64,000 nucleotides of DNA from Cherax quadricarinatus (taxonomy: Eukaryota; Arthropoda; Malacostraca; Decapoda; Parastacidae), in NCBI RefSeq assembly GCF_038502225.1, contig NC_091292.1:53897111-53961110 (forward strand), given 5' to 3'. Below, in pieces: positions 53,529-64,000 of this stretch. Position numbers and translations under genes: made by a program. Every line of letters starts with the position of its first letter. The first letter of the stretch is position 1. The notes under the pieces are model-generated. The model searched no databases, was not told where the DNA came from, and saw only the letters and a program-made list of their open reading frames with translations.

Positions 53529-54593
53529 CCCTTTCAGGGTCCATGCCATAGATCTACGGCTTCACGTTGAGGGTCCAAATCGTAGATATACGCCATGAGC
53601 TCAGCTCACTCTGATAAGCTGTGACTGGTAAATTTGGGCCTTGATGTGAGAGAATACATCTGTGTGGTATGTGTGCACCACATAAAACAAATCCTGCAGC
53701 ACACAGTACATAATGAGAGGAAAAAAACGAGACCATAATTTTCCATTAAAACAGCGACTTCGCAGTGTTTTTTCGTGTTTTTTATAGTTGTATTTGCGAT
53801 TTCTTGGTCTCATTTGATAGAATGGATGATATATTACAAAAATAGAGATTATTTTGATTGGTTTTAGTAGTGAAAATGGCTTGAAACTGAGCTCAAAGTA
53901 GCAGAAATGTTAAATTTTTGCCAATGTTCAAGAGTAAACAAATGACCTCACACCTCTAATACACGCAAGCTGGTGGGTCTAATATACGTTCACAAATGTG
54001 GCAATATTATTTATACAATTATTACAATATTGCATAACAGTAAATCTTCTATTTTTTGGTTTGAATAAAAATTCATTATGTGAATTAAAAGTCAAAATGG
54101 AATTCATTTGTAAAGCCTGAAAACATAACTAATGAACAGAGGAAATGTTAGTTTAGTGCCAGGAATGCCTGCATTGTTTATTCTAGACCCTATTTTGAAA
54201 TTGGAATATTTTGAACTTTGCATTAAATTGGCCAAATTACCAATTTCCGATCACTTTATTTTGTAGTTGAAACAGTTGACTTGGCGATTTCTTGTGCTCA
54301 ATTGAAAGAATATAAGTAATACTAGTGAAATAGCTAAGAATTTGGTCGACTGGAATAATGTAATTGGCCTAAAATGGGAGTCAAAGTTGGCAAAATCGCC
54401 GATCTGTAAATATCACTGACACGTCAAAATTCGTGTGAGAATAATTTCGTCAATTTTCCATCAAATTTCGTACTTTTTGTTTTATTACCTTCAGAAAAAG
54501 ATTCTCTACCATTTTGTAAGAAGAAATAACAAAATTATTTTTTGAAAATTCTTGGACCCTGGTGCACACTTTGGTCTCTGGACCCTGAAAGGG
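53529..54593 (-). mobile_element. piggyBac-type MITE, complete (M8)
   Basis: 1065 bp between TTAA (53525-53528) and TTAA (54594-54597), read on the minus strand, with ends CCCTTTCAGGGTCC. Boxes are ATAGATCTAC at 53548-53557 and GTAGATATAC at 53582-53591, 34 bp apart. The body is that of M2 in reverse, at high similarity. Confidence 0.88.
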
Positions 54594-55577
54594 TTAATTA
54601 TTTATTCTCTGCATTCCCACACCACACATAGATCTACAACACCATTGTGTATCTTTCCAGCATTGAACTACCACCTCCTCCTCGTTGCAATATTCAAGAA
54701 TATGCCTGACTCCACTACACTTTGATAGATTCATTTTCTTGCATTCATTCATACACTTTTCCTTCCACAAATGCTTACACACTCCACCTACTCTTTTTCT
54801 CTTTTTTCATAGACCCATCTGCCAACACAACCACTCCCAAATAACTAAATGCCTTTACTCAGTATGTCCTTCATTCAATCTGATATTCAATCTTTCATTG
54901 CCTAGACTTTTTCTTACTCTCATCACCCTGCTCCTTCTGTATGTTCACTTTTAATTTCCTTGTTATACACACCCTCCCAAACTGTTTCATCAACATTTGT
55001 AACTTGCCTCTAAAATCACTGAAAAGTACTGTTATCAGTAAAGACCAGCTGTGGCATCTCCCACTTCATATCAGATATATCTTGTAATTCCACACTTCTC
55101 CCCAACACCAACAATCATTTTTTTATATAACCCAATGAAGAAAACAATACCATCACACACACTGGCTCTAGATTAACTTTTACTAGAAAATATTCCCCTT
55201 TTCTCCTTTATATCCTAACCTGAATCTCACTCACAAAAATACTTTATATCTTTTAATAACCTACCACTTACTCCATACATTTACAAACCTGCCATATTGT
55301 TTTCCCATCCACCCTATCTTGCAGCAAAAAAATTCTGTAACAATATCTAAATATTGTTCTGTTAAATGTCTCAAGCCAAATATCTGGCCCACACATTCAC
55401 TGCTCGTCCTAAATCCTCCTTGTTCCTCTGCAATCCTATTTTCTGTCTTTCCCTTAGCTCTACTGATTAAAATTTTATCGTACACTACCCAGCATACTCA
55501 AACTTATTTCCTATCATTTTTACATACTCTCTTGTTTCCTTTTCCATTACAGAAATGAATTATGTATGGTATTTTTA

Positions 55578-55853
55578 TATAGCCGGACTTGAGTCCTGGA
55601 AATGGGAAGTACAATGCCTGCACTCTAAAGGAGGGGTTTTGGGATATTAGCAGTTTGGAGGGATATGTTGTGTATCTTTATACGTATATGCTTCTAAACT
55701 GTTGTGTTCTGAGCACCTCCACAAAAACAGTGATTATGTGTGAGTGAGGTGAAAGTGTTGAATGATGATGAAAGTATTTTCTTTTTGGGGATTTTCTTTC
55801 TTTTTGGGTCACCCTGCCTCGGTGGGAGACGGCCGACTTGTTGAAAAAAAAAA
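55578..55853 (+). repeat. RTE-like LINE 3' UTR fragment, plus strand
   Basis: Matches 2320-2500: gccggacttgagtcctgg, gcctgcactctaaaggaggg, then gggtcaccctgcctcggtgg and an A tail. It lies in the opposite orientation to the surrounding RTE remnant, so it is a separate insertion. Confidence 0.8.
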
Positions 55854-56280
55854 AATCTATCAATCCTTAATGTCCTTCCCTTCTTTCATACATATATTCA
55901 GGACTGCCTGCACTATGAAGGAGGGACAGGAATGTTACAGTTAGAGGATAATGTCACTAGGATGTCAACACATTTTTGGAAAGGAAACCCAAAAAAAGCT
56001 AACCAAAAAAACACCAACAATTTCAAAATTATAATCCACACTGGTTTTCAGCACCTCAGTCTTAATCCCATCTATCAGGGCTGCTTTATCTTACCCCATT
56101 TCAACCTACCAACTGACTCACCCACTTCCTCAACACTCACCTCTGGCTCCTCACTCCCAACAGATTCTACTCCTTCCTACTCCATATATGAAATAACAGT
56201 CTCTCTCTCATCAACATTTAACAACTTCTTAGAATATTCTTTCCATTTTTCCAGTAACTATGCCATTCCATCTAGCATCA

Positions 56281-57100
56281 AACCTCTTTCACTGTGCTAG
56301 ACAGCACACCTACCACTTTTCAAAAGACAACTTGCTAAATATACAAGACATACACTCTTTTTTCTTGTGCCTACTACATATACAGAACATTAAACTCCAC
56401 TGTAAACCCTCCCCTAAAACTTGACAGTTACAACAGAATGCACAGCCACAATACAAGGCATAAGGCACTTTTCAACATCCCTCGAATCAGTCTCTCACTA
56501 TGCAAGAACGCTATGCATATAAAAGGCCCGAAGATCTGGAACTCACTACCGGAACAGGTCAAGGATCCCCAGACAGCTTATAAATTTAGGACTTTGCTAA
56601 AAAATCGTCTTATCTCACAATATTAACCAAATCAACCAAAACATCTGCTAACTAGTTTCATTACGTGACCTCTAGGCTCTTAATTCTGCCAATCCATAAA
56701 ATCATCTTATTTCTCAATATTAACCAAATTGGCCAAAACATCTGCTAATTAGTCTTATTATGTGACCTCCTGGCTTTTAATTCTGCCATTCCATAAAATA
56801 TTACCATCTGCACCATTACTTGTACGGTAGATTTTGTGTGGAATTTCAAGCTTATTTTACCGAACCCTACTCACTTGTATTAAGTTTAAATAAGATTGTA
56901 AAACAGCTAACCACTATTACTTGTCTAGTTTTAAGTATAGTACTATGTACTATTATCTTATCTAGTTTTAATTAGTTACTATGTATTAGGATTAGTTTGC
57001 CTGCAATGCATTGGAATGATAGTGGCTATCTTTGTACTTAGCAAATCAAAATTGTAATTACACATTGTAACCTTTACAAAGAAATAAACTTTACTTTACT
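56281..57100 (+). mobile_element. LINE Y1 3' end fragment
   Basis: Encodes only the last part of ORF2 (HNTRHKALFNIPRISLSLCK, KGPKIWNSLPEQVKDPQ), with a stop at 56624. The 3' UTR is nearly the same as 18690-19050 (tagttactatgtattaggat, AATAAA), with a TTTAC tail instead of ATT. A ~70-bp piece of the UTR is repeated (56612-56680 and 56700-56770). Confidence 0.85.
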
Positions 57101-57649
57101 TTGCTCAAATACCAAGTCCATTTGCTACTCCAGAATTCTCATCTTGTCATTCTCTCTCTCCAAAATTGTTTCTTAGCTAAGCCAAATTTACTGTTCAAGA
57201 CTTACCCATTCTCTCTCCATATACTACTATGCCTTATGTATATCATTTTTAAATTGAATAGACTTTTCATATGCTTACTTTTTCTCTCTCTCAGCTGTTT
57301 TATCACATCATTCTACCAATCATTCCTCTTCCCACTCTCCTATAACCACAAACCTCTCCTGTGTACTCAAGCACTGCATTCTTGAACCCACACTCCCTCC
57401 TCCTCATCCGTACTCTCTTAAGTGACCTCTCTTTCAACAACTGCTCATACCTCCCACTCCTTATTTCATTGTTTTTCACTTCTCTTAGTCACTGACACTT
57501 TCTCCTTGTGCTCAACCTGTCTCTTACTTTTACTATAGCTACCACTAAAGAATGATTTGACTTATCAGTCATTCCTCTTAAAACATACATGTACAGAAGT
57601 CTACCTAACAACATCTTATCCTCCAATGCATAATCTAGCAGTGAGAGGG

Positions 57650-58079
57650 TTAAGTAACCTACCACCTACTCCATAGATCTGCAACATCTACCACACTTCT
57701 TCCCTCTCTACTCTATCACATGCCTTTTCTAAAATCATAAATGCTATGAACAATTCCTTGCCCGAAATGCTCAGCATAACAAGGGGCTTTCTGTATAGTA
57801 GTATGTCATTGATGTCAGCTAGGTCAATATACCTTGTACACGGAGAAATAAAGATAATATATTATTATTATTATTTATCTAAGTATTTTTCACTTATGTA
57901 CTTCAATGTAAACACTTGGTCTTCACATCCCCTACCTTTCCTAAAATCCTCCTTATTCTTCTGCAATCCTACTCTGTCTTACCCATAATTCTTTCAATAA
58001 TAACTATCACACACTTTACCTGGCATACTGAACAGGCTTATTCCCTATAATTCTTACACTCTTTCATCCCCGTTTTCCT
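57650..58079 (-). pseudogene. RTE-like reverse transcriptase fragment left of Tigger G
   Basis: Minus-strand words include EDFRKGRGCEDQVFTLKY and AFMILEKACDRVE, matching the RT at 1060-1200. With 61752-62014 it forms one RTE copy split by Tigger G. A stretch at 57838-57872 resembles a LINE tail (ATT run). Broken. Confidence 0.6.
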
Positions 58080-58329
58080 TACACAATGAAACCTTAATAT
58101 TCGTATGTCCCTATATTCATACAACTTGACATTTGCCCATCTTTTTCGAGAAAAATATGACTCGGTATTTGGACGTTACCCTGATATTCAACCTAAACAA
58201 ATGGTCCATCTGGACGAAGTCCAATGAAAACAAGGCATCACGCACTCAAGCCCCTTGTCAGCTTTCAGTCGTTAAGCATCATTCGTACAAGCCTATGATG
58301 TTTTTTAAATATTTTTATTGAAAACAAGT

Positions 58330-60114
58330 AATCATAGCTCCAAAAAAGACTAATGATCCAAAGAAGCCTAAAAAGAAAGCAGTGAGAGCAACAATTAAAC
58401 AAGCCTTAAAAAAAAAGCAGTGAGAGTAACAATTAAAGTGAAAAAAGAACTCACAGCGAAGTGGGAAAGTGGAACATATTTGTTGGACCTGGCCACTCAA
58501 TATGCTATGGCAAAATCTGCCTTATCATCCATATTGAAAAATATAGAGGCAATAAAAGGGGCTGATGTGGCAAAAGGAGTGAAAATTCTTGCTGTAAAAA
58601 GGTCACAGATAATTGAAGAAATGGAAAAACTTTTGTCAGTGTGGATTAACATAAAACAAGTGACTGGAGACAGTGATTCTAAAACAATAATTTGTGAAAA
58701 AGCAAAACAGATATATACGTAGTGATCTTAGGTGACACACCCCAGGAAACAGTACTGAAAGTGATAAATTGAAAGCAAATAGGGACTGGTTTGATGGGTT
58801 TAAAAAGAGCAGCGGGATTCAAAGTGTAGTAAGGCATGGGGAGGCTGCCAGTGCTAACTAAGAAGATGCTGAAAAATTTCTTAAGGAATTTTAAATCTAT
58901 GTAAACATCGAGGTATTTATTCCTCAACAAATTTTTAATTGTGATGAAAGTGGCCTCTTTTGGAAAAGAATGCCTAAGAGAACCTGCATTATACAAGAAG
59001 TAAAATCATTACCAGGACACAAGCCCATGAAAAACAAACTAACACTCTTGCTGTGTGGTAATGCTAGTGAGGATTGCAAAATTAAACCGATGCTAGTCTA
59101 CCACTCTGAAAATCCGAGTGTTTAAAAAAAACAATGTGGCAAAAGGCAAACTCAGTGTAATGTGGAGGGCTAATAGTAAAGCCTTGGTAACAAGGCAATT
59201 CTTCGCTGAGTGGATACATGAAATGATGGCCTCCAAGTGTGAAGCTGTACCTTGTGGAAAAAACTTAACATTAAGGGAACTTCTGGTAATGGACAATGCT
59301 CCTGCTCATCATCCAAGCTTGGAGGAAAATTTGGTGAATGAATACAGCTTCATTGAAGTGAAGTTCTTGCCCTCTAACACCACTCCTCTTATCCAACTCA
59401 TGGACCAGCAGGTAATTTCCAATTTTAAGAAAATTTACACAATCACTGTTTAAAAGGTGCTTTGAAGTGACCTATGAAACAGAATTTACCCTTAGGTAAT
59501 TTTGGAAAATATTTTTAATATCCTCCAATGTTGAAGGATAATAGACAAAGCCTGGGGAAAGTTTCTTTCAGGACAATGAACTCTCTCTAAGAAATTGTGG
59601 CCAGACTGTGTCAGTCAGAGATTTTGAAGGCTTTAAGACAGAGCCTGTGGTGAAGGATACTGTTTCTCTGGGCCAGTCCATGGGTTTGGAAATGAACAAT
59701 GAGGATGTCGAGTAGCTGGTGGAGGATCACAAGAATGAGCTCACCACAGAAGAACTTCAAGACCTGCACAAGGAGCAGCAAGTAGTAGATGAGGAAATTT
59801 CTTCTTCAGAGAAGGGAAGCAGTAAAGGAAACATTTCCACTATAGAAATTAAGGAACTGCATTATCATTAGGATCAAACACAGAATCTGGTGGAAAAATG
59901 GCAACCTAATACTACTGTTTTGAACAGGAGTATCAATTTGTGCAATGACAATGTTGCTGGCCACTTAGAAATTTTTTTGAAAAGTTGTCAAAAACAGACA
60001 ACACTGGACAGCTTCTTTAACAAAGAAAAAAAATCAAATGCTAGTGAATCCCCATCATCTTCAAATGCTTCTGCACAGAGACAGAAAAGAGAAAAACACC
60101 AGACAGTTACCTGA
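58330..60114 (+). pseudogene. Tigger G transposase, decayed
   Basis: Helix-turn-helix region (KKELTAKWESGTYLLDLATQ), second DNA-binding half (KLLSVWINIKQVTGDSDSKT, WFDGFKKSSGIQSVVRHGEA). DDE motifs are FNCDESGLFWKRMP, LLVMDNAPAHHPS and LIQLMDQQVISNFKKI, so all three aspartates remain. Stops at 58720, 58860, 58890 and 59450, and frame changes near 59120, break it. The acidic tail (EDVE, HKNELTTEELQDL) and a lysine-rich end (SFFNKEKKSNASESPSSSNA) follow. It was full length once. Confidence 0.82.
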
Positions 60115-60182
60115 TGCTTTTATTGAAGGTGACACCCTTTACAAACAAAAACATCTCTACACCTTCTCTTAGGCCATCAGTA

Positions 60183-61469
60183 CAGTGGACCCTCGACTAA
60201 CGCTATTAATCCGTTCCTGAGAGCTCATCGTTAGTCAAAATAATCGTTAGTCAGGTTAATTTTCCCCATAAGAAATAATGGAAATCAAATTAATCCGTGC
60301 AAGACACCCAAAAGTATTGAAAAAAAAAAATTTAACACATGAAATATTAATTTTAATACACACAAACTGAAGAAGACATGCACAGTTACATGACACTTAC
60401 CTTTATTGAAGATCTGGTGATGAGTGATGGGATGGGAAGAGGGGAGTGTGTTGGTCTAGTGTTTAGAAGGGGAATCCCCTTCCATTAGGACTTGAGGTGG
60501 CAAGTCCTTTTTCGGGGTTACTTCCCTTCTTTTAATGCCACTAGGACCAGCTTGAGTGTCACTGGACCTCTGTCGCACAACATATCTGCCCATAGAGGCC
60601 TGTACCTCCCGTTCCTTTATGACATTCCTAATGTGTTTTACAACATTGTCAGTGTCACCATTAAACACTTGTTCAGGTTTCAGTCCTTCACTGTCTATGT
60701 ACTCCTTGAATTCCTGCACATATTTTTCAGCTGCTTTTTGGTCCAAACTGGCAGCCTCACCATGCCTTATCACACTATGTATGCCACTACGATTCTTAAA
60801 TCTCTCAAACCAACCTTTGCTGGCCTTAAATTCACTCACATCACCACTAGTTGCTGGCATTTTTCTAATTAAATCGTCATGCAACTTCCTAGCCTTTTCA
60901 CATATGATCGCTTGAGAGATGCTATCTCCTGCTATCTGTTTTTCGTTTATCCATACCAATAACAGTCTCTCAACATCTTCTATCACTTGCAATCTCAGTT
61001 TCGAAAACATAGTTGCACCTTTGGCAAGAACAGCTTCCTTGATTGCTGTTTTCTTGGCCACAATAGTAGCGATGGTTGATTGTGGTTTTGTGTACAGCCT
61101 GGCCAGCTCGGAGACATGCACTCCACTTTCATACTTAGCAATGATCTCTTTCTTCATATCCATAGTAATTCTCACCCTTTTTGCTGTAGGGTTGGCACTA
61201 GAAGCTTTCTTGGGGCCCATGGTGATTTATTTTGCAGGTGCAATCACTAAAAAGGCTGTGATAATATGAAATGTTCCGATTGTATGCTTGGAAGCGACCG
61301 CGGTGGCTGGCTGGCTTGTAAACACTGGCCAGAAGTGGACGCGTCTCAGACGGAAGGAATAGTGTTGGTCGAGTTTTTTAGCGCTAATCGAGGCAAAATT
61401 TTTGCGATAAAATGTATCGCTAGTCAGATTTATCGTTAATCGATGCCATCGCTGGTCGAGGGTCCACTG
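60183..61469 (-). mobile_element. Tigger F, internally deleted
   Basis: 1287 bp with TA at 60181-60182 and 61470-61471. On the minus strand the end is CAGTGGACCCTCGACCAGCG with boxes CGACCAGCGAT, CGATTAACGAT and TGACTAGCGAT on a 16-bp period. It is close to Tigger D in its ends. It encodes an open 254-codon frame. Confidence 0.9.
60456..61220 (-). CDS. Tigger F protein: DNA-binding domains without DDE
   Basis: 254 residues. Residues 1-65 are a helix-turn-helix (KYESGVHVSELARLYTKPQS), and ~75-155 the CENP-B-like half (EFKASKGWFERFKNRSGIHS). It goes on to EYIDSEGLKPEQVFNGD, where the first catalytic motif would start. There it jumps in frame to TDNVVKHIRNVIKEREVQAS and the C-terminal tail (GDSPSKH). 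About 330 residues with all catalytic aspartates are absent. It is a second independent DNA-binding-only derivative, with a different deletion from Tigger C. Confidence 0.72.
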   Translation of the reverse strand: MGPKKASSANPTAKRVRITMDMKKEIIAKYESGVHVSELARLYTKPQSTIATIVAKKTAIKEAVLAKGATMFSKLRLQVIEDVERLLLVWINEKQIAGDSISQAIICEKARKLHDDLIRKMPATSGDVSEFKASKGWFERFKNRSGIHSVIRHGEAASLDQKAAEKYVQEFKEYIDSEGLKPEQVFNGDTDNVVKHIRNVIKEREVQASMGRYVVRQRSSDTQAGPSGIKRREVTPKKDLPPQVLMEGDSPSKH

Positions 61470-61751
61470 TACTCCTCAGTGAAGGTAAAGTGCAGTTATT
61501 TTCATTTCATGCATTTATTGGTTTTATAGTTTTCATGTATCACTTTATGCATGCAAATATTATTATACAGGTTTAAATAAGCAATATTTTCACTTAAAAT
61601 GTTTTATAATTGGTAATTTTTAGGGATCTGGTATAGATTAATCCAATTTACAGTATTTCTTATGGGAAAAATTGATTCAACATTTCAACAACTCACTACG
61701 CAAACATCCTCCTGGAACGGATTAAGTTCGAATACCAAGGTACCACTGTAC

Positions 61752-62014
61752 AAACTATGCATGCTCTCTGCCAATCCTTACGAACCTTCCCTCTCATTAC
61801 CTGTACTCTCTCTAGCCTACCATTCTCCGAATAGTTGCTTATATTTCCTTTAATTTAAAAATTTTCACTTGTCTTTTACCTACTGATGATATTCTCATTT
61901 TACCCCCAATTTATCTCACACACTCACTGTAGTTACCACTAAATAATGATCTGATAAATCAGTTGCCCCAGTAAAAGATGCACATCCAGAAGTCTAACCA
62001 TCACCTTTTATCTA
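61752..62014 (-). pseudogene. RTE-like LINE endonuclease fragment right of Tigger G
   Basis: Decayed minus-strand frame similar to 57600-57450, with ccactaaataatgatctgat at 61936 against ccactaaagaatgatttgac at 57542. It pairs with 57650-58079 across Tigger G. Confidence 0.5.
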
Positions 62015-62489
62015 TTAACCCTTTGACTGTCGCAGGCCCCTTTCTGAAACTGTCATTCTATGTCGCAAAATATTCGAAAAAAAATAAAATTTCTTATGAA
62101 AATGTTAAGATTATTTTTCTGAGTGTTTCAGTCCCCAAAAAAATTTTTGCCATCAGTACTTACCGAGATATAGAGCTGTGAAGTTTGCAGAAAATGAGCT
62201 GCGTATGGCAACAGCGGCGACTGCCGCTCACCCCATAAACTTTAGTTTACTTGTATTTGAAGTTTTTTTTTTTTTCACTACTTTATTTTTTCACATAACT
62301 TATGTGGCCTATGTGACCAAAGTAACGTGCAATGTACATATATACACTCGTTGTATACAACACAATAAGCACACAAACATAATTATCAATATATTGTTTA
62401 CAAAACTTGTTTACAAAAACAAACAATACAAAAATTTTTTTATTACTACTGTTCTATAATATATATACCAATGTACAGTCACCGAACAA

Positions 62490-62680
62490 ATTCCAAGACG
62501 TTCTGCAGCTTGTGGAACTCTCTGAAACATGTTTTCATACACAATGGTGTTTTACACTCCTCACACATAAAACCAGTGTGTGTGCATTTTTGTGGACTTT
62601 TTTTTTTATGTGCAAAGACAAAACACCTCGTCTGAGCAGTTTTCTTCAAAGTATTAGCAGGCAGTTGTGTTATGTAGTTA
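62490..62680 (-). pseudogene. piggyBac P3 C-terminal cysteine finger
   Basis: Minus-strand frame ITQLPANTLKKTAQTRCFVF, then GFMCEECKTPLCMKTCFREF and HKLQ. It matches the C-terminus of P2 (IIQLPSTQKKFAQKRCIVCA, LFMCEECKVPLC). One cysteine of the first pair is phenylalanine. The rest of the domain is missing. Confidence 0.75.
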
Positions 62681-62682
62681 TC

Positions 62683-62990
62683 CTAGGTAAATGGTCGTGT
62701 GTCATCATTCCTTCCTTCCTACTTTCCTGATGACGCAGTCTTGTGGCTCTTTCTGAGACAGAGAGCTAGACCGATAGACAGGGAGCTTGACAGACAGACA
62801 AATAGACAGACAGAAATGTTTGTGTACCAGCAAAAACAAAGGGAGGGCAATGGTCATCTAATCTTTCCTTATCAGCTCCACCCTCGTTTACTCTCATCAA
62901 AGTCAGCTCTTATCAGATGTTATCTCCCTTTATCTTGTCAGTCATGGGGTGGACTTTTTTTTTTTCTTGCTTCAAGGGAACAATATTATT
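62683..62990. repeat. TGTC/GACA repeat family, copy 2
   Basis: Reverse complement of 14750-14930: gtcttgtggctctttctgag, gacagacagacaaatagaca, tttgtgtaccagc. Its boundary with the P3 sequence is at gttatcctagg. Confidence 0.7.
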
Positions 62991-62997
62991 ACATCAT

Positions 62998-63822
62998 CAT
63001 CTTCTTCCTCTTCCTCCTCCTCCTGCTCTTTTCCTCCTCCTCCTCCTCCTCCTCCTCTTCTCCTCTTCCTCTTCCTCCTCTTCTCCTCTTCCTCTTCCTC
63101 CTCTTCTCCTCTTCCTCTTCCTCCTCTTCTCCTCTTCCTCTTCCTCCTCTTCTCCTCTTCCTCCTTCTTCCTCTTCTTCTTCCTCCTCCTCCTCTTCTTC
63201 CTCCTCCTCTTCCTCCTCCTCCTCTCTCTCCTCCTCCTCCTCCTCTTCTCCTCCTCCTCTTCTTCTCCTCCTCCTCCTCTTCTCCTCCTCCTCTTCTCCT
63301 CCTCCTCCTCCTCCTCTTCTCCTCCTCCTCCTCTCCTCTCCCTCTCCTCCTCCTCTTCCTCCTCCCTCTTCTCCTCCTCCCCCTCTTCTCTCCTCCTCCT
63401 CTTCTCCTCCTCCTCCCTCCTCCTCCTCCTCCTCCTCCTCCTCCTCTCCTCCTCCTCTCCTCCTCCTCCTCCTCTCCTCCTCCTCTCCTCCTCCTCCTCC
63501 TCCTCCTCTCCTCCTCCTCTTCTCCTCCTCCTCCTCTTCTCCTCCTTCTCCTCCTCTTCTCCTCCTCCTCTTCCTCCTCCTCCTCCTCTTCTCCTCCTCC
63601 TCTTCTCCTCCTCCTCTTCTCCTCCTCCTCCTCCTCCTCCTCTCTCCTCCTCCTCCCACCTCTCTCCTCCTCCTCTCTCCTCCTCCTCCTCTTCTCCTCC
63701 TCCTCCTCTTCTCCTCCTCCTCTTCTCCTCTTCCTCTTCTCCTCCTCTTGTCCTCCTCCTCTTCTCCTCTTCTCTTCCTCCTCCTCTTCCTCCCTCTCCT
63801 CCTCTTCTTCCTCCTCCTCCAT
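62998..63822. repeat. Polypyrimidine tract of CCT/CTT units
   Basis: About 825 bp of C and T almost without a purine, in irregular CTCCTC, TCTTCC and CCTCTT units. All frames on both strands are open by composition, so the long reading frames there are not genes. On the minus strand it is AGG/GAG and lies in frame with the acidic N-terminus of piggyBac P3. Confidence 0.92.
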
Positions 63823-63955
63823 TGCTTTTGGTCTCAAACTCCTCGAAATCATGAAATTGATCTTCACTGACACTTCCATCTGTGTTAGAGCATCACTTGG
63901 GAAGGGAAGAGTTCCAGATTTGCTGGGGAGTCACATATTTCTTACCGCTAGACAT
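63823..63955 (-). pseudogene. piggyBac P3 N-terminus
   Basis: Starts MSSGKKYVTPQQIWNSSLP at 63955, comparable to MPRRKSALTPRKIGTLLFL in P2. A TGA follows at 63896-63898, and then GSVSEDQFHDFEEFE matches the acidic DGSGNEDEFYGFD of P2. The frame then enters the polypyrimidine tract. Confidence 0.65.
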
Positions 63956-64000
63956 GCTGAAAAAGGACAACTGAAATGGCATTCCCACAATGCACCACTG

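Larger units (their letters stand above)
54600..57645 (-). pseudogene. RTE-like LINE remnants, heavily decayed
   Basis: On the minus strand, pieces of the same family as 193-2530 can be read in order. Endonuclease C-terminus is at 57600-57450 (LDYALEDKMLLGRLL). Linker is at 57400-57320 (ESGKRNDW) and 56270-56200 (EWKEYSKKLLNVDE). Reverse transcriptase is at 55485-55261 (KGKTENRIAEEQGGFRTSSE) and a later part at 55000-54700. Many stops and frameshifts. It is interrupted by 55578-55853 and 56281-57100. Confidence 0.65.
58082..61748 (+). mobile_element. Tigger G, older copy, holding Tigger F
   Basis: TA flanks at 58080-58081 and 61749-61750. The ends are CACAATGAAACCTTAATATT and, on the right, cgaataccaaggtaccactg. 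They are more diverged from each other than those of Tigger A-F. It encodes a decayed transposase from about 58330 to 60114. Tigger F inserted into its 3' part at 60181. Confidence 0.8.
62019..64000 (-). mobile_element. piggyBac copy P3, internally deleted, cut by the window end
   Basis: After TTAA (62015-62018) it starts CCCTTTGACTGTCGCAGGCC. The C-terminal coding end (62490-62680) and the N-terminal coding start (63955 downward) are both present on the minus strand, with no catalytic region between. In its place are a TGTC/GACA repeat (62683-62990) and a polypyrimidine tract (62998-63822). The right end lies beyond 64000. Confidence 0.75.

Noticed and set aside
62917..63879. Several 200-300-codon open frames on both strands
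   Set aside because: They exist only because the tract contains almost no A on one strand and so no stop codons. No domain or normal composition is seen.
1..64000. Host protein-coding genes
   Set aside because: Every frame that I could interpret belongs to a transposable element or to low-complexity repeats. Small exons of a host gene with long introns could still be hidden, and I could not exclude them by eye.

Overview
The window is eukaryotic DNA made almost wholly of transposable elements. I recognise no host protein gene in it. AT-rich sequence, many non-LTR retrotransposons, pogo/Tigger and piggyBac DNA transposons, MITEs, SINEs and long microsatellites point to a large, repeat-dense invertebrate genome. 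A decapod crustacean (crayfish, lobster or shrimp) is my best guess from the character of the repeats; this is inference, not proof.

Layout. 1-2.6 kb: a 5'-truncated RTE-like LINE inside a piggyBac-type repeat end. 2.9-13.8 kb: a nested stack in which a piggyBac-type MITE is split by a nearly full-length CR1-like LINE (minus strand, ORF1 with an SGNH esterase, ORF2 with endonuclease and reverse transcriptase). The CR1 copy is in turn split by a complete piggyBac with a probably spliced ORF (4473-7305), a pogo-type element (8434-10260) and a perfect palindrome with a 16-bp target duplication (10746-10924). 13.8-19.4 kb: microsatellites, a full MITE and an L2/CR1-group LINE. 19.5-25.7 kb: Tigger relic, a large inverted repeat with Tigger A inside it (itself holding a MITE), and Tigger B with a minisatellite in its ORF. 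25.7-33.6 kb: two more L2/CR1-group LINEs, Tigger C, MITEs and an RTE 3' end. 34.0-41.5 kb: a LINE holding Tigger D, which holds a second complete piggyBac. 41.5-45 kb: an I-clade LINE with RNase H. 45.4-50.6 kb: two adjacent MITEs, holding a pogo-type element, a SINE with a 5S rRNA head and CR1 tail, a small MITE and Tigger E. 50.9-54.6 kb: a SINE with target duplications, a jerky-like transposon fragment and a MITE. 54.6-62 kb: decayed RTE sequence on the minus strand, a LINE fragment, and Tigger G with Tigger F inserted in it. 62-64 kb: a third piggyBac copy with a very long polypyrimidine tract, running off the window.

How the parts relate. The piggyBac at 34293-37252 shares both ends with the ~1.07-kb MITEs and is a plausible source of transposase for them. 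Several Tigger copies have lost the catalytic domain but keep an open DNA-binding ORF. The CR1 LINE plausibly mobilised the 5S-headed SINE, which carries its 3' tail. Two patterns stand out. piggyBac-type right ends carry two copies of a palindromic 10-mer exactly 34 bp apart, and Tigger ends carry an 11-bp box on a 16-bp period. In both, copies within one element agree while the motif differs between elements.
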